Shown here piece by piece: positions 35,470 through 44,160 of a stretch of 64,000 nucleotides of DNA. How positions within the stretch are numbered: the first letter of the stretch is position 1; every line of letters starts with the position of its first letter. This DNA is from Chloroflexi bacterium HGW-Chloroflexi-10 (GTDB lineage: Bacteria > Chloroflexota > Anaerolineae > Anaerolineales > Anaerolineaceae): NCBI GenBank assembly GCA_002840755.1, contig PHBZ01000016.1, positions 44,503-108,502 on the forward strand. The letters run 5' to 3'. The notes under the pieces are model-generated. The model had not been told where the DNA came from. It ran no database searches and saw only the letters and a list, made by a program, of their open reading frames with translations. A program made the translations under genes and the position numbers.

Positions 35470-36453
35470 TTAAAGCATTCCGGTTTTTCGGAACCAGTCA
35501 ATCGCTTTGCGAATGGCGTTTTCAATGGGACGTTGGGGCAGGCTCAGTTCACGAATAGCTTTTCCAGGGTCATAATAATGCTGTAAATATCCCAGCCTGG
35601 CCAGCGCGGAGTTCAGCGAGGTGGGTTGATTACTGATCTCTTCCCAGACGTCGCCGCATTTGCCCGCCAGCAGTGCCAGCGAGTAGGGAATGCGGATGGG
35701 GATGTTCTTCTTCCCCAAAGCGCTGCTGATCATGCTGAAGATTTGGTTATAGGGGAGGTTGGCGTGCCCGAGGATATAGGTTTCTCCGGCGCGTCCCGTT
35801 TCAGAGGCTGTAATCATGCCATCCACCACATCCTGCACGTCCACAAAATTGTTGCCGCCTTTCAGCCCGATGGAAAAACGGCTGTGCGCCAGGGTCAGGA
35901 TCAACTGTCCGCTGGAAGGGCGCAGATCGAAGGCTCCCAACATAAAAGTGGGGCAGACCAGCACAACATCCAGGAGACCGTTTCGTGCCGCAGCAAGTAC
36001 GCGCTGGTGTGCCGCGTATTTAGTGCGCGCATAAGCCGTAGCCACACCCAGGCGTTCCCAGTTCCAGGGAGTCTCTTCCGTGCTGGGCGTGCCGTTTTCG
36101 GGCAGACCCAGGGCATCCACGGTGGAACAATATATCAGGCGGCGGATGTTTGATTTCTGTGCCGCGTCCAGAACATGCTGTGTGCCTTCCACGTTGGTTT
36201 GCACAATATCAGCAGTTACCTTACGTGCCAGAGATACCTGCGCGGCACAGTGATACACGCAATCCACCTCGTGCATGGCTGTTTCCAGTGACTGCGGATT
36301 AGTGATATCGCCATAAACCTTTTCAATGTTGGGCAGGTCATCCAGATGAAATGTTTTGGAGCGGTCGCGCAGCAATACGCGTACGCTGCGTCCCTGAATG
36401 GCCAGGGTGCGTACCAGGTTTGCGCCGAGCAAACCACTGGCGCCGGTAATCAA
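35470..36453 (-). CDS. NAD(P)-dependent epimerase/dehydratase (extended SDR)
   Basis: This 327-residue protein has the nucleotide-binding GASGLLG at the very N-terminus, D..DL at the end of strand 2-3, the catalytic Ser/Thr in CSTVD and YARTK with the Tyr and Lys. It resembles dihydroflavonol-reductase/HpnA-like and sugar-nucleotide epimerases; the substrate is not fixed by sequence. The start is odd: the only in-frame initiation codon is TTG at 36453, directly before ITGASG, so the usual first strand is nearly absent, and no ribosome-binding site is well placed. An upstream non-standard start (for example at SIDLITG) is possible. Confidence 0.82.
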   Translation of the reverse strand: MITGASGLLGANLVRTLAIQGRSVRVLLRDRSKTFHLDDLPNIEKVYGDITNPQSLETAMHEVDCVYHCAAQVSLARKVTADIVQTNVEGTQHVLDAAQKSNIRRLIYCSTVDALGLPENGTPSTEETPWNWERLGVATAYARTKYAAHQRVLAAARNGLLDVVLVCPTFMLGAFDLRPSSGQLILTLAHSRFSIGLKGGNNFVDVQDVVDGMITASETGRAGETYILGHANLPYNQIFSMISSALGKKNIPIRIPYSLALLAGKCGDVWEEISNQPTSLNSALARLGYLQHYYDPGKAIRELSLPQRPIENAIRKAIDWFRKTGML

Positions 36454-36573
36454 ATCTATGCTCGTTATCTACGCTCCAGTCAGTCCCGTGCCATACTTTG
36501 CATCCGTCTTGTGATTATTGTAATACAGGTATTCACTACTCATGTGCATCCGTTCGACCTTTTGGTGGGTTAC

Positions 36574-36602
36574 TTGACGCAGACGGCGCTTTATCCTATG
36601 CT
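36574..36602 (+). promoter_or_regulatory. Probable promoter of the beta-helix protein gene
   Basis: TTGACG (36574-36579) and TATGCT (36597-36602) are 17 bases apart. The start codon is at 36620 with AAGGAG in between, so the leader would be very short. Confidence 0.45.
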
Positions 36603-36619
36603 GTATATAAGGAGAAACC

Positions 36620-38272
36620 ATGAAACAAGTATGGATAGTCTTAAGCTTGTTGCTGGTATTGTTGCTTCAGGGTAGTTGGCATAGCGCTGACGCCATGCCG
36701 GCACAGCAAAATGCTGATGAGGGGGTCTGCGCTGCGTTACCTCAACCTACCGGGCGGGTAATTTCTGTATCGGATGTCAGCGGTTTGGTTGGTGCGGTTA
36801 ATTCTGCCGTAGATGGGGATACCATCTCCATTGCGGACGGCGTCTATAACCTGAGCGGACAGTATCTGTGGATCGATACGCCCAATGTCACCCTGCGTTC
36901 TGCCAGCGGCAACAGGGATGCAGTGATTTTGGATAGCAACTACAATACCGGTTTTGGAGAAACGATCACCATTGAAGCTTCCAATGTAACCATCGCCGAT
37001 CTGACCATCCGCGAGGCCTACACTCACCCCATTCATGTGATCTCCACAACATCTGCCCCAACCGACAACACTCTCATCTACAACGTTCATATCATCGATC
37101 CCGGGGAACAGGCGATCAAGATCAACCCTGTAGCAGGTGGTCATTATACCGACAATGGCATGGTCGCCTGCTCGCACATTGAGTTGACTGATTCTGGACG
37201 GACGCACATTCGCAATAACTGCTATACCGGCGGGGTGGATGCGCATCAGAGCCGCGATTGGGTCATCCGTGATAACCGCATTGAAGGTTTCTGGTGTGAT
37301 GCTGGGCTTTCGGAACATGCCGTGCATTTCTGGCGAGCCAGCCGGGATACCATTGTGGAGCGTAACCTGTTGTTCAATAACGCGCGCGGTGTCGGTTTTG
37401 GTCTGGATACCACTGGAAATGCCCGCACCTATACGGATGACCCCTGTCCAACCGCCGTTGGTTATGTCGATCATTACGGCGGTATTGTCCGTAATAATTT
37501 TATCTTAGCCAGTTCTGGTGCGCTGTTTGCCTCCGATTCTGGGTTCGACTGCGGCATCTGCCTGTGGAATGCCTGCAACGCACGCGCCGGGCATAATACC
37601 CTGTACACCGCCAACCCCTCGGAAACATTCAGCATGATTGAGTGGCGTTTTCTGAATACACGCGCAACCATTGCCAATAATCTGGTTACAAACCTGCCAG
37701 ATAATCACGAACTTTTCGCCCGTGATGGTGCGGGCGGTACTTATTATGGAAACATGACCACTGCTCAGGCAAGCTGGTTTGTGAATGCATCAGCAGGTGA
37801 CCTGCATCTGCTGCCGGCAGCTGCTTCGGCGATCGACCTGGTGAGAGCACCTTCGTTTGTCAGCGATGATTACGATGCCCAACCCAGGCCGGAGGGCACG
37901 CTTTCGGACGTTGGTGCTGATGAAGACATGGACCCCGCCCTCGTTCCGGTGACCAATTTGCGTGTGACTCAAGCTGTACAGGTTGGAGACACCCTGACCA
38001 TTACCTTAACCTGGACGCCACCGCAGGATGCTGTATCGATTGAAATTCGCATGGCACAGCAGTTGATCAATGATGGCAATTGGGGCGCAGCGACCGTGTT
38101 GACAGATTCACTTCCCGGAGATTCTGCCACCTACACAACAGATGTGCCCTACACCGATGGCACTATTTATTTTGCATTGAAGACGAGTAACGCGGAGGAA
38201 GAATGGTCGCTGCTCTCCAATAATGCATTCTGGCCCTCCGTGGATGTCTTTTTACCGTTGGTGTTGAGCTAA
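36620..38272 (+). CDS. Secreted right-handed beta-helix protein with fibronectin-like end and FLPLV tail
   Basis: This 550-residue exported protein has a signal peptide (about 1-25, cut after ADA). Residues about 45-430 form a parallel beta-helix of the pectate lyase/PbH1 kind (DGDTISIADGVYNLSG, ASNVTIADLTIREAY, RDNRIEGFW), ending in DVGADED. A fibronectin III-like sandwich (about 440-535) is next, and the last residues are VFLPLVLS. The helix fold serves polysaccharide lyases and adhesins; I cannot see a metal or Brønsted site to assign a reaction. AAGGAG precedes the ATG by 6 bases. The C-terminal FLPLV resembles the YLPLI tail of the DUF3494 protein at 15027. Confidence 0.83.
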   Translation: MKQVWIVLSLLLVLLLQGSWHSADAMPAQQNADEGVCAALPQPTGRVISVSDVSGLVGAVNSAVDGDTISIADGVYNLSGQYLWIDTPNVTLRSASGNRDAVILDSNYNTGFGETITIEASNVTIADLTIREAYTHPIHVISTTSAPTDNTLIYNVHIIDPGEQAIKINPVAGGHYTDNGMVACSHIELTDSGRTHIRNNCYTGGVDAHQSRDWVIRDNRIEGFWCDAGLSEHAVHFWRASRDTIVERNLLFNNARGVGFGLDTTGNARTYTDDPCPTAVGYVDHYGGIVRNNFILASSGALFASDSGFDCGICLWNACNARAGHNTLYTANPSETFSMIEWRFLNTRATIANNLVTNLPDNHELFARDGAGGTYYGNMTTAQASWFVNASAGDLHLLPAAASAIDLVRAPSFVSDDYDAQPRPEGTLSDVGADEDMDPALVPVTNLRVTQAVQVGDTLTITLTWTPPQDAVSIEIRMAQQLINDGNWGAATVLTDSLPGDSATYTTDVPYTDGTIYFALKTSNAEEEWSLLSNNAFWPSVDVFLPLVLS

Positions 38273-38372
38273 TTTTTCAGACCCCGCGTTCCTGGTGGGG
38301 CTGTGCCAAACCCGTCGTATTCCCGCTCCTTGGATTGTACGGCAAAATATAGATAAAATATTGGAGGAATAT

Positions 38373-38861
38373 ATGCAAGAAGATACTGTTCTGCGAAACG
38401 AATTATTGAATTTGCTGCTTGGTGGTCAGGCACACATGGGGTTAAAAGCTGCTGAGAATTTTCCGTCTGAACACTATAATTCCAGGCCGCCACATGTGGA
38501 ATACACTTTTTGGCATCTGCTGGAGCATATCCGTTTTGCCCAGGAGGATATTATTGAATATATCCGTTCTGCCAACTACCTTGAAAAGCAATGGCCGCAG
38601 GACTACTGGCCGGCTTCCGCAGCGGTTTGTGATGCAGCCGGTTGGCATGCCTCGCTGCAAGCCATTCGCGAAGGGCTAACCTGGCTGGAAACACTGATCA
38701 CTTCATCACAGATAGATTTACAGGCTGGACTGCCTTATGCGCCTGACCACACATACCTGCGCGAAATACTTCTGGTCGCAGATCATAATGCCTATCATCT
38801 CGGAGAATTGGCCATTCTGCGCCAAGTGATGGGGCTGTGGCATCCGGATAGATCTACATAA
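38373..38861 (+). CDS. DinB-family protein
   Basis: GGAGG at 38363-38367 fixes the start at 38373 rather than upstream. The 162-residue protein is a four-helix-bundle DinB/YfiT-like protein with the metal-binding histidines in FWHLLEHIRFAQ near residue 50 and DHNAYHLGELAILR near 140. Members are metal-dependent thiol transferases or stress proteins (for example bacillithiol transferases); the particular role is not evident. The Trp- and His-rich pattern and length are typical. It stands between the beta-helix gene and the lacI control region. Confidence 0.85.
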   Translation: MQEDTVLRNELLNLLLGGQAHMGLKAAENFPSEHYNSRPPHVEYTFWHLLEHIRFAQEDIIEYIRSANYLEKQWPQDYWPASAAVCDAAGWHASLQAIREGLTWLETLITSSQIDLQAGLPYAPDHTYLREILLVADHNAYHLGELAILRQVMGLWHPDRST

Positions 38862-39047
38862 CGAAACCGGCTGCTAAAGCTTTTCTGGTCCCGATTTTTT
38901 GAATTGAATGCTGCCAGGCGGTCATCATTTACTTTGTAGGATAAGAACAAAAGTGCGGGATCTGTTCGGAAAGATGCGTAACTTCCTCATCTGTATTCGA
39001 TTTTACACTCTTAACCAGGCCTGCCGTGTCCGATGCGCCCAGATATT

Positions 39048-39063
39048 CTGGGAGCGATCCCAA
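39048..39063. promoter_or_regulatory. LacI operator O1 (upstream of lacI promoter)
   Basis: CTGGGAGCGATCCCAA matches the palindrome TTGGGATCGATCCCAA at 14 of 16 positions. It lies 19 bases before the -35 box of the lacI promoter, about 74 bases from O2, a spacing that would permit looping. Confidence 0.6.
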
Positions 39064-39081
39064 ATTGGTCTAAATTGCCTA

Positions 39082-39110
39082 TTGACTCTCGAAAAATGTG
39101 TCGTTATAAT
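39082..39110 (+). promoter_or_regulatory. Promoter of the lacI-type gene
   Basis: TTGACT (39082-39087) and TATAAT (39105-39110) with a 17-base spacer: a near-consensus sigma-70-type promoter. Operator O2 covers about +5 to +22. Confidence 0.75.
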
Positions 39111-39120
39111 GAAAACAACC

Positions 39121-39138
39121 TTTGGGATCGATCCCAAA
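39121..39138. promoter_or_regulatory. LacI operator O2 (autoregulation)
   Basis: TTTGGGATCGATCCCAAA is a perfect 18-bp palindrome with the central CG typical of LacI/GalR operators. It sits just after the -10 box, so binding should block transcription of the repressor gene. The same core is found at 40370-40385. Confidence 0.8.
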
Positions 39139-39166
39139 AACTAACTAAAGGCTTTTACCCAACCCC

Positions 39167-40186
39167 ATGCCCAGTCTAAATCTGATAAAAATCGCAAAAA
39201 TGGCCGGTGTTTCCCGCTCCACCGTCTCACGGGTGCTCAATGATCACCCCAATGTGAGCGATGATGTGCGTGAACGGGTACAAAAAATCATCCGCGATAC
39301 CGGTTACCAACCGAACCTTTCGGCGCGGTCCTTACGTTCTCGGCGTTCCAATATCATCGGGTTGGTGCTGCCACAAACCATGGACACACTCTTTAGTGAT
39401 CCTTATTTCCCTGTACTTACCCAGGGTGTGGCGCAGGCTTGTAATCAATATAAAAAGACCCTGGCACTCTTTATCGAGGGGCGTGATTCAGATGTGGTGC
39501 AGCGTGTCACTCAGGATGGATTGCTGGATGGTTTTGTAATCCAGTCCGGTAAATTGCAGGAAAGTTTTTCTGATAAATTAATCGATTCCAATATTCCCTT
39601 TGTGGTCATTGGTCGTCCGGATATTCCCGGGCAGTCCTACATTGATGTAGACAATGTGAAGGGCGCTGTTCTGGCCGTTCAACATTTGCAGCGGCTTGGC
39701 TACCGTAAGATTGCACACATTACCGGAGACATGGACACGTTCGCCGGGAAGGATCGTCTGGTGGGGTATCGTCAAGCCATGCAGGATTCTTCTCTGGGTC
39801 TGGACGAAAACCTGATCCTCGAGGGCGATTTTGGTGAAGAAAGCGCTTATTTGGCCGCTCAGTCTCTGGCGAAGCAGGGCGTGGATGCTATCTTTGTTGG
39901 TTCCGACCGTATGGCACGCAGCGCTATCCAGGCTTTGGTGGAAGCCGGACTGCGTGTTCCGGAAGATATCGGTATCATCGGTTATGATGATCTTTCACCT
40001 GCGATTGCTGCTCACCCGATGTTGACCACGGTGCATCAACCGGTGCGTGAATTTGGTTATAAAGCTGTAGAAATGCTGTTGGAAAAACTGGAAGATGAAG
40101 AAACACCTATCCGGCAGTTGATTGTTGATGTTGAATTAGTTATCCGTGATTCTTGTGGCGTCAGGCAGCGTTCAGCGGCTATCTGA
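39167..40186 (+). CDS. LacI/GalR-family repressor of the glucan locus
   Basis: This 339-residue protein has an N-terminal helix-turn-helix (IAKMAGVSRSTVSRVLN, about 7-25) and hinge (YQPNLSARSLRSRRSNIIGLV), followed by a periplasmic-binding-like sugar-sensing domain (about 60-330; VGSDRMARSAIQALVEAG, IIGYDDLSPA). Members release DNA when a sugar binds. It is encoded directly before the ABC importer and hydrolase genes, and four copies of one palindrome flank it: two around its own promoter and two before the binding-protein gene. So it probably represses both itself and the locus. The inducer is likely a glucan oligosaccharide or its phosphorylated product. Confidence 0.93.
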   Translation: MPSLNLIKIAKMAGVSRSTVSRVLNDHPNVSDDVRERVQKIIRDTGYQPNLSARSLRSRRSNIIGLVLPQTMDTLFSDPYFPVLTQGVAQACNQYKKTLALFIEGRDSDVVQRVTQDGLLDGFVIQSGKLQESFSDKLIDSNIPFVVIGRPDIPGQSYIDVDNVKGAVLAVQHLQRLGYRKIAHITGDMDTFAGKDRLVGYRQAMQDSSLGLDENLILEGDFGEESAYLAAQSLAKQGVDAIFVGSDRMARSAIQALVEAGLRVPEDIGIIGYDDLSPAIAAHPMLTTVHQPVREFGYKAVEMLLEKLEDEETPIRQLIVDVELVIRDSCGVRQRSAAI

Positions 40187-40231
40187 CGTTTTTAAAGACT
40201 GTTTGGACCTTACGAATTTTTTTAAGATGGG

Positions 40232-40247
40232 TTGGGATCGTTCTCAG
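40232..40247. promoter_or_regulatory. LacI operator O3, degenerate
   Basis: TTGGGATCGTTCTCAG keeps the left half of the palindrome exactly and only part of the right half. It lies 138 bases before O4 and may be an auxiliary site. Confidence 0.4.
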
Positions 40248-40369
40248 AAATTTGTGTAAGTGCTTCATTGCGAGGTACAGGTACGAATTCCCAATCTCCC
40301 GGTTATGAAAAATGGTTCCTCAGTGTGTGCGCTGAACTTTAAATCTTCTGTTCGTTTTTTTATCTCGCT

Positions 40370-40385
40370 TTGGGATCGATCCCAA
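40370..40385. promoter_or_regulatory. LacI operator O4 before the sugar-binding protein gene
   Basis: TTGGGATCGATCCCAA, a perfect palindrome identical to the core of O2, about 100 bases before the solute-binding protein start. The promoter is not obvious, since no good -35/-10 pair is visible; AAAGGAGGTGCCCC follows at about 40400 without a start codon. Confidence 0.75.
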
Positions 40386-40484
40386 GAATAACATTCATCA
40401 AAGGAGGTGCCCCTGTTCCCAAATTGTCGATTTTTCCAATCTTTTGAACCAACTATCAGATTATTTTAAGAGGAGAAAAGGATA

Positions 40485-41981
40485 ATGTTTAAGAAATTCA
40501 GTATTTTGTTTGTGCTTGTGCTGGTTTTCAGCCTTTTGTTAACTGCCTGTGGTACACCCGCTACACCAGCCCCAGTAGTAGAAGAACCCGCTGCTGAAGG
40601 ACCCGCGGTTGTTGAACCTACTGCAGCTCCGGTAGAACCTACCGATGCCCCCGCCGTTGAAGAACCCGCTGCTACCGATAAAACAAAAGTGCGCTGGTTT
40701 GTTGGTTTGGGCGCTGGTTCTGACGAACCCACCTTTGCCCCTCAGCAAGCTTTCGTTGAAGAATTCAATGCTTCCCAGGATGAAATCGAATTGATCCTCG
40801 AGATCGTCGATAACGATGTTGCTTACGACACCCTGGCCACCCAGATCGCTGCCGGAAATGCACCCGATATTGTAGGTCCCACTGGTATTCGTGGTCGTGA
40901 CAGTTTCAAAGGCGCCTGGTTAGATCTAGGCCCTATGATCGAAAAATACAGCTATGACCTGTCCGATTTTGACCCCGCTCTTGTCAAATTCAATGAAGTC
41001 AAAGAAGAGGGTCAATTGGGTATCCCCTTCGCGATCTACCCATCCTTTGTGATCTTCAACAAAGATCTCTTTGATGAGGCTGGTCTGCCCTACCCACCCG
41101 CTGAATATGGTATTCCCTACGTAGATGAAAACGGTGTGGAAAAAGAATGGAACATGGACACAGTCAAAGAACTGGCCATGAAACTCACTGTTGATGCCAA
41201 TGGTCAGGATGCCACCAGCGAAACTTTTGACTCTGAACAGATTGTTCAATTTGGTTGGATGAACCAATTCACTGATGCACGTGGTATAGGCACAATGTTT
41301 TCTGCCGGTTCCCTGGTTGCCGATGATGGTGTGACCGCACAGGTTCCCGATGCATGGCAAGAAGCCTGGAAATGGACCTATGACGGTTACTGGAATTCCT
41401 GGTTTATCCCCAATGGTGCTTATGGCGCTGCTGATTTCCTGCAGGGCGGTGGTGGACCATTCTCCTCTGGTAATCTGGCAATGGTGCAATTACATATGTG
41501 GTATGTTGCCCCGTGGGCATTGGGCGAAGTTCCCTTCGGTTGGGATTTAGCTGCTTCTCCTTCCTATAATGGCGTGACGACTGCCAAACTGCATGCCGAT
41601 ACCTTCGGTATTCTCAAAGGCAGCAAAAATCAGGATGCAGCATTTGAAGTGTTATCCTATATGCTTAGCGCAGAACATGCTACCGATTTATTAAACGTTT
41701 ATGGTGGTATGCCCGCTCGCTACTCACTCCAGGGCGACTATTTCACAACCTACAGCGAAACCAATTTCCCTGGTCTCGAACTTAACTGGGATATCGTTCC
41801 TGCCAGCATGGCCTATAATGACAACCCCAATCACGAAAGCTGGATGCCCAGCTTCCAGGAAACCACTGATCGTTATACGGAATTCTGGAACTTAATCGCC
41901 AACACACCTGATCTGGATATGGATGCTGAAATCGAACTCCTGATTACTGACCTCCAGGCAATCTTTGATGCAGCACAATAA
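40485..41981 (+). CDS. ABC importer sugar-binding lipoprotein
   Basis: This 498-residue extracellular solute-binding protein (family 1 type) has a lipoprotein signal with lipobox LLTAC (C22), then a Pro/Ala/Glu linker, then the binding domain (about 65-495). Trp-rich segments near 290-370 (AWKWTYDGYWNSWF, QLHMWYVAPWALG) fit stacking against sugar rings of a long oligosaccharide. GAGGAG precedes the ATG. It is the first gene of the locus behind operator O4, followed by two permease genes. No ATPase gene is nearby, so a shared MsmK/MalK-type ATPase from elsewhere is presumed. The substrate, a beta-glucan oligomer, is inferred from the neighbouring enzymes. Confidence 0.92.
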   Translation: MFKKFSILFVLVLVFSLLLTACGTPATPAPVVEEPAAEGPAVVEPTAAPVEPTDAPAVEEPAATDKTKVRWFVGLGAGSDEPTFAPQQAFVEEFNASQDEIELILEIVDNDVAYDTLATQIAAGNAPDIVGPTGIRGRDSFKGAWLDLGPMIEKYSYDLSDFDPALVKFNEVKEEGQLGIPFAIYPSFVIFNKDLFDEAGLPYPPAEYGIPYVDENGVEKEWNMDTVKELAMKLTVDANGQDATSETFDSEQIVQFGWMNQFTDARGIGTMFSAGSLVADDGVTAQVPDAWQEAWKWTYDGYWNSWFIPNGAYGAADFLQGGGGPFSSGNLAMVQLHMWYVAPWALGEVPFGWDLAASPSYNGVTTAKLHADTFGILKGSKNQDAAFEVLSYMLSAEHATDLLNVYGGMPARYSLQGDYFTTYSETNFPGLELNWDIVPASMAYNDNPNHESWMPSFQETTDRYTEFWNLIANTPDLDMDAEIELLITDLQAIFDAAQ

Positions 41982-42010
41982 AATAACAGATAGAATTAAA
42001 TAAATAATCG

Positions 42011-42049
42011 GGGGTTGCCCATAAATGGGTACCATTTATAGGCAACCCC
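42011..42049 (+). promoter_or_regulatory. Intercistronic hairpin between binding protein and permease genes
   Basis: GGGGTTGCC (42011-42019) pairs with GGCAACCCC (42041-42049), and ATAAATGG pairs with CCATTTAT inside, with a 3-base loop and one mismatch. There is no following T-run. Such structures in sugar ABC operons stabilise the upstream mRNA or partly attenuate, so the binding protein exceeds the permeases. Confidence 0.6.
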
Positions 42050-42073
42050 AAAAAATTAGTAAGAGGTGCGCAA

Positions 42074-43045
42074 ATGGCTATAGCGGAATTAGGTACACTC
42101 AAAAAAGAACCAAAAGAAAAATTAACCAGATTGCGAAAAAAAGAAGCAAAATGGGGTTTGTTATTTCTAACACCCTGGATTATCGGGTTCGTCGCATTTT
42201 ATCTACTACCTATGATGGCATCATTTGGTTTTTCATTGTTAAACTTTAATCCGGCGGTACCTGACGAATCGACATTTATTGGCTTTGAGAATTGGCAGCG
42301 GGCGCTTATTTTTGATGAGGAAGTTCGTTTATCTTTTGTGCGCACACTTCGCTTTGCAGCCATATCGCTTCCAATTAGCCTTGGTTTTTCTTTGTTTTTA
42401 GCCATTTTGTTAAATTCAAAAAATGTTATTGGCAAAAACCTGTATCGCACCTTGTTTTATATGCCATCTATGATTCCACTGGTGGCAACCGTATTGATTT
42501 GGAATGGTGTCTTAAACGAACAAACCGGTTGGATCAATGTTTTTATTGAGGCAATAACCGGTATCCAGGCCACTGGCACTCAAGGTTTGCGCTGGCTGGC
42601 CGATCCGAAACTGGTTTATTTTGCCTATACCATGTTTGGTCTGTGGGGTGTAGGTAATGCCATGATTATCTTTTTGGCTGGGTTACAGGGTGTGCCCACC
42701 GAATATTACGAGGCTGCCGAAATCGATGGAGCCAGCTGGTTTCAAAAATTAGGCAGAATTACCATACCAATGATTACACCGGTTATATTTTACCAACTGG
42801 TATTGGGGGTGATTGGATCGTTGCAATACTTCCTGGCGCCCTTTGTCTTAAATCGGGGCACTGGTTTTCCGGAAGGAATGACCCGCTTTTACATGGTTTA
42901 TTTTTATAAACAATCTTTCACATTCTTTAACATGGGATATGGTGCCACGTTGGCCTGGTTAATGTTTATCGTAGCATTAATATTAACCATCCTGTTATTC
43001 AGCACTGCGAAATATTGGGTGTATTACGCATCGGAGGAACGCTAA
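42074..43045 (+). CDS. Sugar ABC transporter permease (MalF/UgpA-like)
   Basis: This 323-residue membrane protein has six helices. The binding-protein-dependent permease domain covers about 95-310, with the EAA loop that contacts the ATPase: EYYEAAEIDGASWFQKLGRI near 215-234. The N-terminal 30 residues are basic and cytoplasmic. AGAGGTG lies 6 bases before the ATG. It pairs with the next permease, whose start overlaps this stop codon (TAATG), to form the channel for the oligosaccharide delivered by the lipoprotein. Confidence 0.94.
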   Translation: MAIAELGTLKKEPKEKLTRLRKKEAKWGLLFLTPWIIGFVAFYLLPMMASFGFSLLNFNPAVPDESTFIGFENWQRALIFDEEVRLSFVRTLRFAAISLPISLGFSLFLAILLNSKNVIGKNLYRTLFYMPSMIPLVATVLIWNGVLNEQTGWINVFIEAITGIQATGTQGLRWLADPKLVYFAYTMFGLWGVGNAMIIFLAGLQGVPTEYYEAAEIDGASWFQKLGRITIPMITPVIFYQLVLGVIGSLQYFLAPFVLNRGTGFPEGMTRFYMVYFYKQSFTFFNMGYGATLAWLMFIVALILTILLFSTAKYWVYYASEER

Positions 43046-44112
43046 TGGTCATTTCACAATCAAAACCTCGAAAATACGTTTCCCGCAAATTGCGTGAAGG
43101 AATCAGTACTTTAACGATTACCGGAATTATTCTGGTTGTTTTATTCTTATTCCTGATTCCTATGGTGTACGGTATTGTTACTTCCTTAAAAACAGACGGT
43201 CAGTTTTCCAAAGTAGGTGCTCCCTGGTGGCCGGCTACGGAAGGCCAGTACAATTACGAAGGTAAAGATTACGACATCTATCTGGTTCCATTGGAAGATG
43301 GCATCATTAAACCAATGGCACTGGTTAAAAAAGGACGTCAGGAAAGCGAATTTGTCGATCCAGCTAATCCGGAAGCCGGTGTTCTCGTGTGGCAAGGCGC
43401 CTGGCGTCAGTTGGGTCGCGCCTGGGAGCCGGACCCACAATGGGTTAACTTCAAAACAGCCTGGGAAACCATTAAATTCCCCGTGTTGTTAAAGAACACT
43501 TTTTTGTACGCGGCCATAACAACTTTTGGGGCTGTATTTTCTGCCTCACTGGTAGCTTATGGTTTTGCACGGTTCCGCATTCCTAGAAAAAATATCCTGT
43601 TTATGTTGATGCTTTCAACAGTGATTCTTCCCAGCGCTGTCACATTAATTCCGACATATTTTGTGTTCTTGAAGCTGGGTTGGGTAGGTACCTGGCTGCC
43701 GTTAATTGTTCCGGCATTTTTCTCCTGGGGTACCAATGTGTTCTTGTTAAGGCAATTCTTCCTTTCCATTCCCAGAGAACTAGATGAGGCCGCCATGATG
43801 GATGGTGCTAATCCAATCCGCATTTTCTTCTCAATTATTATTCCTCAATCTGTTCCGGCCCTTACCGCGGTTGGCTTATTCCATTTCTTTTATGCCTGGA
43901 ATGATTTTTTTGGTCCTCTGATCTACCTGGCAGGAAATCCGGAAAAGTTTCCTATAACGGTTGGTCTGACAGCATTTAATAATTTATATACCCAATCTAC
44001 AAACTTAATTCAAGCGGCTTCACTTGTTTCTGCAGTCGTACCGGTCATTGTATTCTTCTTCGCGCAGCGTGTTTTTATGCAAGGTGTCGTTATTACCGGT
44101 GTAGAAAAATAG
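43045..44112 (+). CDS. Sugar ABC transporter permease (MalG/UgpE-like) with extracytoplasmic insert
   Basis: The start is the ATG at 43045, overlapping the previous stop, with GGAGG 7 bases upstream. The 355-residue protein has the second permease domain with the EAA loop ELDEAAMMDGANPIRIFFSI. Between the first membrane helix (about 25-47) and the second there is an insert of roughly 80-85 residues (TDGQFSKVGAPWW to DPQWVNF) absent from ordinary MalG proteins. It should lie outside and could contact the binding protein or sugar. The following 154 bases hold an inverted repeat. Confidence 0.93.
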   Translation: MVISQSKPRKYVSRKLREGISTLTITGIILVVLFLFLIPMVYGIVTSLKTDGQFSKVGAPWWPATEGQYNYEGKDYDIYLVPLEDGIIKPMALVKKGRQESEFVDPANPEAGVLVWQGAWRQLGRAWEPDPQWVNFKTAWETIKFPVLLKNTFLYAAITTFGAVFSASLVAYGFARFRIPRKNILFMLMLSTVILPSAVTLIPTYFVFLKLGWVGTWLPLIVPAFFSWGTNVFLLRQFFLSIPRELDEAAMMDGANPIRIFFSIIIPQSVPALTAVGLFHFFYAWNDFFGPLIYLAGNPEKFPITVGLTAFNNLYTQSTNLIQAASLVSAVVPVIVFFFAQRVFMQGVVITGVEK

Positions 44113-44160
44113 CTTTTATCTTAGCCAGAATCGAATACTTGTGCGTTTCATTTTGGCAAA

